From assembly GCA_963662905.2 (NCBI GenBank), contig CAXXFD010000003.1, forward strand, positions 248,001 through 312,000: a stretch of 64,000 nt of DNA, given 5' to 3'. This DNA is from G963662905 sp963662905. GTDB lineage: Bacteria; Bacteroidota; Bacteroidia; Bacteroidales; WRLA01. This document shows, piece by piece, positions 60,183 to 64,000 of the stretch. The first letter of the stretch is position 1. The number at the start of each line of letters is the position of its first letter. A program made the translations under genes and the position numbers. Under the pieces are notes generated by a model. That model was not told the DNA's origin. It did no database searches and worked only from the letters and a program-made list of their open reading frames with translations.

Positions 60183-60217
60183 AAAAAAAGCCCCCGAAAA
60201 GCGGGAGCTGTTTTTTT
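60183..60217 (-). terminator. Terminator after serC
   Basis: On the minus strand AGCTCCCGC and GGGGGCT form a stem with a G-T pair, followed by seven T. Confidence 0.75.
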
Positions 60218-60233
60218 ATTGTGAGCGAAAACC

Positions 60234-61313
60234 TTATGCGTTTTTCACTTCGTATTCTTTCATTGCAGCGATGAGCGCATCAACGTCTTCCATATCGCAG
60301 GCATTGTAAGTAGAAGCACGGAAACCACCAACAGAGCGGTGACCTTTAATGCCCATAATGTTGCGTTCTGCAGCAAATTTGATGAAATCAGCTTCTTTTT
60401 CTTTGTACGCTTCTTCCATAACGAAGCAGATATTCATAATGGAGCGATCTTCTTTGGCAACCGTACCTACAAACATTTTGCTTTCGTCGATGGCATTGTA
60501 AAGTTTACCGGCTTTTTCGAGATTGAATTTCTCCATTTCGACCAGTCCGCCAAAGTCTTTGATCCACTTAAGTGTCTCGTTTACAACGAAGATAGGAGTT
60601 ACAGGAGGTGTATTATACATGCTGCCTTTATCAATATGTGTAGCATATTTCAGCATTGTTGGAATGGGACGTTCGGCCACTTTTTCGATCATATCGTTGC
60701 GGATAATAACAAAAGTAACACCGGCAGGGCCCAGGTTTTTCTGCGCACCACCATAAATCATGGCATATTTTGCCACATCTACCGGACGGCTCATAATATC
60801 CGATGACATATCGGCGATCAGAGGCACATTGCAATCAAAATCGGTACGGATTTCGCTACCGGCAATAGTGTTGTTGGTTGTAATGTGGAAATAATCAACA
60901 TCAGCAGGGACTTCGTATCCTTTCGGGATATAGCTGAAGTTTTTATCTTCTGAAGAAGCAACAACATCTACCTTTTCCTTACCCCAAAGCTGTGCTTCCT
61001 GGATTGCTTTTTTCGACCATGTACCTGTGTTCAGGTAAGCAGCTTTTGTTCTGAGGAAATTATAGGGAATCATGGCAAACTGTGTACTTGCACCGCCACC
61101 GAGGAACAAAACAGAATATCCTTCGGGAATACCGAGCAGTTCTTTCATCAAAGAATCTGCCTGATCGATCACCGCCTGAAAATCCTTGCTGCGGTGCGAT
61201 ACTTCCATAATGGAAACACCCAGTCCATTCAGATCGAGTACTGCTTTTGCAGTGTTTTCGAGTGCGGGCATAGCGAGTTTACAAGGGCCGGCATTGAAGA
61301 TATGCTTTCTCAT
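60234..61313 (-). CDS. serC: Phosphoserine aminotransferase
   Basis: 359 residues, class V PLP fold. MRKHIFNAGPCKLAMPAL at the start, SIMEVSHRSKDF, LFLGGGASTQFAMIP, and the PLP Lys in YGGAQKNLGPAG (near residue 192). The C-terminal half has VGGFRASTYNACDMEDVDAL with the substrate-phosphate binding Arg. It converts 3-phosphohydroxypyruvate to phosphoserine in serine synthesis, also acting in PLP synthesis in many bacteria. Start ATG, followed by a terminator. Serine partners (serA, serB) are not in the window. Confidence 0.95.
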   Translation of the reverse strand: MRKHIFNAGPCKLAMPALENTAKAVLDLNGLGVSIMEVSHRSKDFQAVIDQADSLMKELLGIPEGYSVLFLGGGASTQFAMIPYNFLRTKAAYLNTGTWSKKAIQEAQLWGKEKVDVVASSEDKNFSYIPKGYEVPADVDYFHITTNNTIAGSEIRTDFDCNVPLIADMSSDIMSRPVDVAKYAMIYGGAQKNLGPAGVTFVIIRNDMIEKVAERPIPTMLKYATHIDKGSMYNTPPVTPIFVVNETLKWIKDFGGLVEMEKFNLEKAGKLYNAIDESKMFVGTVAKEDRSIMNICFVMEEAYKEKEADFIKFAAERNIMGIKGHRSVGGFRASTYNACDMEDVDALIAAMKEYEVKNA

Positions 61314-61461
61314 AATTATTTGTATTTAAACTGTTTAAAAATAAGTTATTAGCTTTATAAATTTGCCAACAAAGTTATAACAATTTGGTATAAAGCAGGG
61401 CTTTTTCTAAAAAGAATAAATTGGCTTAACAAAAGCGGCCAAAAGAAAGATTGCAAATGAA

Positions 61462-61493
61462 TTTGTAGCTCCAAACAAATAGTTATAAGTTTG
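61462..61493 (+). promoter_or_regulatory. Promoter of MscS-type channel gene
   Basis: TTTG (61,462-61,465), N20, TAAGTTTG (61,486-61,493). The start would be near 61,500, 12 nt before the ATG, so the leader is unusually short. Confidence 0.68.
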
Positions 61494-61511
61494 TACTGAC
61501 AAAATTTGCAT

Positions 61512-62780
61512 ATGAAATACATCAACACAACCTTAATGGAATGGCTTCAATCGATCGGATTAAGCGCAGAAACCAGCAAAACCACACTCGATTTTATGTG
61601 GTTTACCATACTGATTGTCCTTGCTTTAGTAAGTTTTTACATCACAAGGCGCGTATTGCTTGAAGCGGCGAAGCAATGGGTCAAAAACAGCAAAACACAT
61701 TGGGACGATGTGCTGGTAAAGCACCGTTTTTTCCGCAAACTTTCACTTGCCGTACCGGTCATCATCATCAATTATATCACACCTTATGTGCTGGAGGATT
61801 ATCCGCTGTTCACGAAATTCATCCAGACGGCATGTAATATCTACATCATTTTTGTGATGATTTTTGTGCTCAACAGTTTTTTCAGGGCGGTTGAAGAGAT
61901 ATACAACAGCACAAAAATGGCGCGGCGCCGACCGATTAAAAGCTATTTGCAGGTTGTACAAATTGTCATTTATATTATAGCGGGAATTATCATCATCAGC
62001 TCGCTGCTCGACAAATCGCCAACGGTATTGCTTGGAGGTTTGGGTGCTATGTCGGCTGTGTTGATGTTGGTGTTCAAAGACAGCATCCTGGGCTTTGTTG
62101 GCGGGCTGCAACTTTCGGCCAATAAAATGGTTTTGCCCGGCGATTGGATCAGTATGCCGAAATTTGGCGCCGATGGTGTGGTACAGGAAATCACCCTGGT
62201 AACCGTGAAAGTACAAAACTGGGACAAAACCATTACCACCATCCCGACTTATAACCTCATCACCGATCCGGTGACCAATTGGCGCGGTATGGAGGAATCC
62301 GGTGGCCGCCGCATCAAACGATCTTTGATGATTGATATGCAAAGCATTAAATTTTGCACTCCTGAAATGTTGCAAAAATTTAGATCATTTCATCTGCTCA
62401 AATCCTATATCACTCATAAAGAGGAAGAAATCAAAAAATTCAACGAAACGCACAAGCTTGACGACAATACTGTTTATAATGGCCGCAGGCAAACAAACAT
62501 TGGCGTGTTTCGGGCATATCTGGAAAAATACCTGCGCAACCGCCAGGACATCCATCAGGATATGACATTTTTGGTGCGCCAGCTGCAACCTACTGAAAAA
62601 GGACTTCCCATGGAAATTTATGTGTTTAGCAAAATACAGGCATGGGCAGAGTATGAAGCCATTCAGGCAGATATTTTCGATCATATTCTGGCCATTTTAC
62701 CCGAATTTGAGCTCTCAGTTTATCAATATCCTACGGGAAAAGACCTGGCAAGAGTAGGGAAAATTTTGGGAGTTGAATAA
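61512..62780 (+). CDS. MscS-family mechanosensitive channel (YbdG-like)
   Basis: 422 residues from the ATG at 61,512; a TTG two codons earlier is possible. Five hydrophobic segments in the first 190 residues, the last being the pore-lining helix VLLGGLGAMSAVLMLVFKDSILGFVGG read in parts, followed by the beta domain (MVLPGDWISMPKFGADGVVQEI). The C-terminal 150 residues, with YLRNRQDIHQDMTFLVRQL, match the YbdG/MscM branch. It opens under membrane tension to release solutes. The Bacteroidota promoter nearby is clear. A 14-bp tandem repeat begins 13 bp after the stop. Confidence 0.9.
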   Translation: MKYINTTLMEWLQSIGLSAETSKTTLDFMWFTILIVLALVSFYITRRVLLEAAKQWVKNSKTHWDDVLVKHRFFRKLSLAVPVIIINYITPYVLEDYPLFTKFIQTACNIYIIFVMIFVLNSFFRAVEEIYNSTKMARRRPIKSYLQVVQIVIYIIAGIIIISSLLDKSPTVLLGGLGAMSAVLMLVFKDSILGFVGGLQLSANKMVLPGDWISMPKFGADGVVQEITLVTVKVQNWDKTITTIPTYNLITDPVTNWRGMEESGGRRIKRSLMIDMQSIKFCTPEMLQKFRSFHLLKSYITHKEEEIKKFNETHKLDDNTVYNGRRQTNIGVFRAYLEKYLRNRQDIHQDMTFLVRQLQPTEKGLPMEIYVFSKIQAWAEYEAIQADIFDHILAILPEFELSVYQYPTGKDLARVGKILGVE

Positions 62781-62792
62781 TGAATAATTGTT

Positions 62793-63289
62793 AATGGTTA
62801 ATGATTAATGGTTAATGATTAATGGTTAATGATTAATGGTTAATGATTAATGGTTAATGATTAATGGTTAATGATTAATGGTTAATGATTAATGGTTAAT
62901 GATTAATGGTTAATGATTAATGGTTAATGATTAATGGTTAATGATTAATGGTTAATGATTAATGGTTAATGATTAATGGTTAATGATTAATGGTTAATGA
63001 TTAATGGTTAATGATTAATGGTTAATGATTAATGGTTAATGATTAATGGTTAATGATTAATGGTTAATGATTAATGGTTAATGATTAATGGTTAATGATT
63101 AATGGTTAATGATTAATGGTTAATGATTAATGGTTAATGATTAATGGTTAATGATTAATGGTTAATGATTAATGGTTAATGATTAATGGTTAATGATTAA
63201 TGGTTAATGATTAATGGTTAATGATTAATGGTTAATGATTAATGGTTAATGATTAATGGTTAATGATTAATGGTTAATGATTAATGGTT
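62793..63289. repeat. 14-bp tandem repeat TAATGGTTAATGAT, about 35 copies
   Basis: The unit is two similar heptads, TAATGGT and TAATGAT, repeated with almost no change for about 497 bp. Repeats of the same word (ATTAACA, ATTAACC) adjoin truA at 27,326-27,365. No coding frame survives. Confidence 0.97.
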
Positions 63290-63349
63290 TGTCCGATCCT
63301 AAAATAGGTTGACCGTTAGTTGATTTTGGTGGTTTTTGGATGGTTTACG

Positions 63350-63387
63350 TTGCACCCGTGTTGCAATGGTGTTGCATCATTGTTGCA
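63350..63387. repeat. Four TTGCA words at 11-bp period
   Basis: TTGCA starts at 63,350, 63,361, 63,372 and 63,383 in GTTGCACCCGT/GTTGCAATGGT/GTTGCATCATT/GTTGCAACAGA. Confidence 0.85.
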
Positions 63388-63507
63388 ACAGAAATGCTGC
63401 CCCTGCTTTGGTGTATATCATCAATAGCGGTAAAATCCTACAAAAAAACAACAAAATATCCAAATATTTACGATAAACCGAACATCGATGGCCAAAAGCA
63501 GGCTTTT

Positions 63508-63557
63508 CCCCTGAAGGGGTTTTCGCGCTACCAAGTCCGTACCATCGCTATACCAAG
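63508..63557. repeat. Second copy of the CCCC-GGGG plus 11-bp repeat composite
   Basis: CCCC-TGAA-GGGG (63,508-63,519), TTTTCG and three ACC words at 63,530, 63,541 and 63,552. The order matches the copy at 12,839-12,887. The 63,558-63,781 stretch holds a degenerate GGTTCTA-type end at 63,661 and nothing else I can name. Confidence 0.8.
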
Positions 63558-63781
63558 TCTATGCAAAAAATATCGGGCAAATGGATTGCTTTAGGAAAAA
63601 TACAGCTCACATAAGAGCAACATTTAGTAATGGAACGAAAACACAGCCGAAATAGATAAGGGTTATACACTGAATTTCGTGAGTAAAAGTTAGATTGGCA
63701 TTTCAAAATTCAAGCAACCATTATTGCATTTATAATTTAAGTTTCTATCTTTGAAGGGCAAAACAGCTACAACTGGATATT

Positions 63782-64000
63782 CCGGACTAAGCTGACCCAC
63801 CCGACCGGCTGAAATAAACAGCAATAAAAAGCCATCAAAGACTGCCAATCCGGCGGATACTGACCCCCCTAAAACGGGAGAAGGCACTTCAAGCAACCAA
63901 ATCCGGAGCATGTTGACCCTTTTTCATGAGACAAGGATGGAGAAAACCGGAGCATGTTGACCCACTTTCAGTGGAGCGCTGGCTGAATTCCGGAGCATGT
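63782..64000. mobile_element. Putative IS21-like element end, truncated by window edge
   Basis: CCGG-N7-TGACCC repeats start at 63,782, 63,850, 63,903, 63,947 and 63,990 (the last truncated). The final three share CCGGAGCATGTTGACCC at 43-44 bp spacing. Multiple spaced subterminal repeats are typical of IS21-family ends. No transposase gene is inside the window. Confidence 0.4.

Noticed and set aside
62793..63289. CRISPR-like or telomere-like array
   Set aside because: Pure 14-bp satellite with no spacers; nothing suggests a chromosome end.
63690..63911. A 73-codon minus-strand frame near the right edge
   Set aside because: It overlaps the CCGG-N7-TGACCC repeats and has no protein-like features.

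Overview
The window reads as a chromosomal segment of a Bacteroidota bacterium, most likely an anaerobic, Bacteroidales-like lineage. The evidence is: secreted proteases with signal peptides and C-terminal T9SS-type sorting domains, a DUF5606 protein, a FISUMP-domain protein, Bacteroidota HU-like and TGS/uridine-kinase fusion proteins, several promoters of the TTTG-N19/20-TAnnTTTG type, and an oxygen-sensitive [FeFe]-hydrogenase locus. No rRNA or CRISPR array is present. There is one tRNA, tRNA-Arg(TCU), with its own promoter and terminator.

Layout. 1-1.6 kb: a DUF5606 gene, then a higBA toxin-antitoxin pair bracketed by 21-bp hairpin repeats. 1.9-12.1 kb: a defence island on the minus strand holding a type I restriction-modification operon (hsdM, KilA-N protein, hsdS, hsdR, ArdC/IrrE-like zincin) preceded by a GIY-YIG protein and an HrgA-like HARE-HTH protein. 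12.1-13.4 kb: a repeat-rich spacer. 13.4-17.6 kb: two tandem C10 (streptopain-like) secreted proteases, the first lacking the catalytic cysteine. 17.7-28.2 kb: housekeeping and membrane genes (DEAD-box helicase, GT39 glycosyltransferase, tRNA-Arg, nucleoside kinase, GlcNAc-kinase-like protein, DgkA, DUF1648, lipoate ligase, truA) interrupted by an 11-copy array of a 106-bp repeat.

28.2-36.8 kb is a hydrogen-metabolism locus. On the minus strand lie hydC, hydB and hydA (NADH-linked trimeric [FeFe]-hydrogenase), a lone response regulator and a TM1266-type hydrogenase regulator. Diverging on the plus strand is a six-gene putative signalling module: DRTGG protein, RsbW-like ATPase, hydrogenase-like iron-sulfur protein with altered H-cluster motifs, second DRTGG protein, PHP phosphoesterase and GHKL ATPase. 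The likely logic is that the divergent module senses H2 or redox state and controls the catalytic enzyme.

36.8-39 kb is a non-coding repeat region around an HU-like gene. 39-41 kb holds a nuclease/DUF2075 helicase, probably defence-related, with an 18-codon translationally coupled upstream ORF. 43.3-48.5 kb is an acid-resistance or arginine-catabolism operon: antiporter, Orn/Lys/Arg decarboxylase, 60-bp perfect palindrome, second antiporter. 48.6-49.8 kb is an AAA ATPase gene bracketed by perfect 36-bp direct repeats. The remainder (49.9-62.8 kb) carries a phytase-like lipoprotein, an ALDH7-type dehydrogenase, a mazEF-like pair whose toxin has a nonsense codon, an acyl-CoA ligase, an MFS transporter, a FISUMP protein, serC and an MscS channel. 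The right end is a 14-bp tandem repeat and repeats that resemble the end of an IS element cut by the window edge.

The most unusual overall feature is the intergenic DNA. Seven spacers carry short arrays of different sequence whose periods are 11, 22 or about 33 bp, so the period is shared although the sequence is not. A separate inverted-repeat element with GGTTCTAC ends occurs twice. Assignments rest on reading motifs by eye; no database search was possible.
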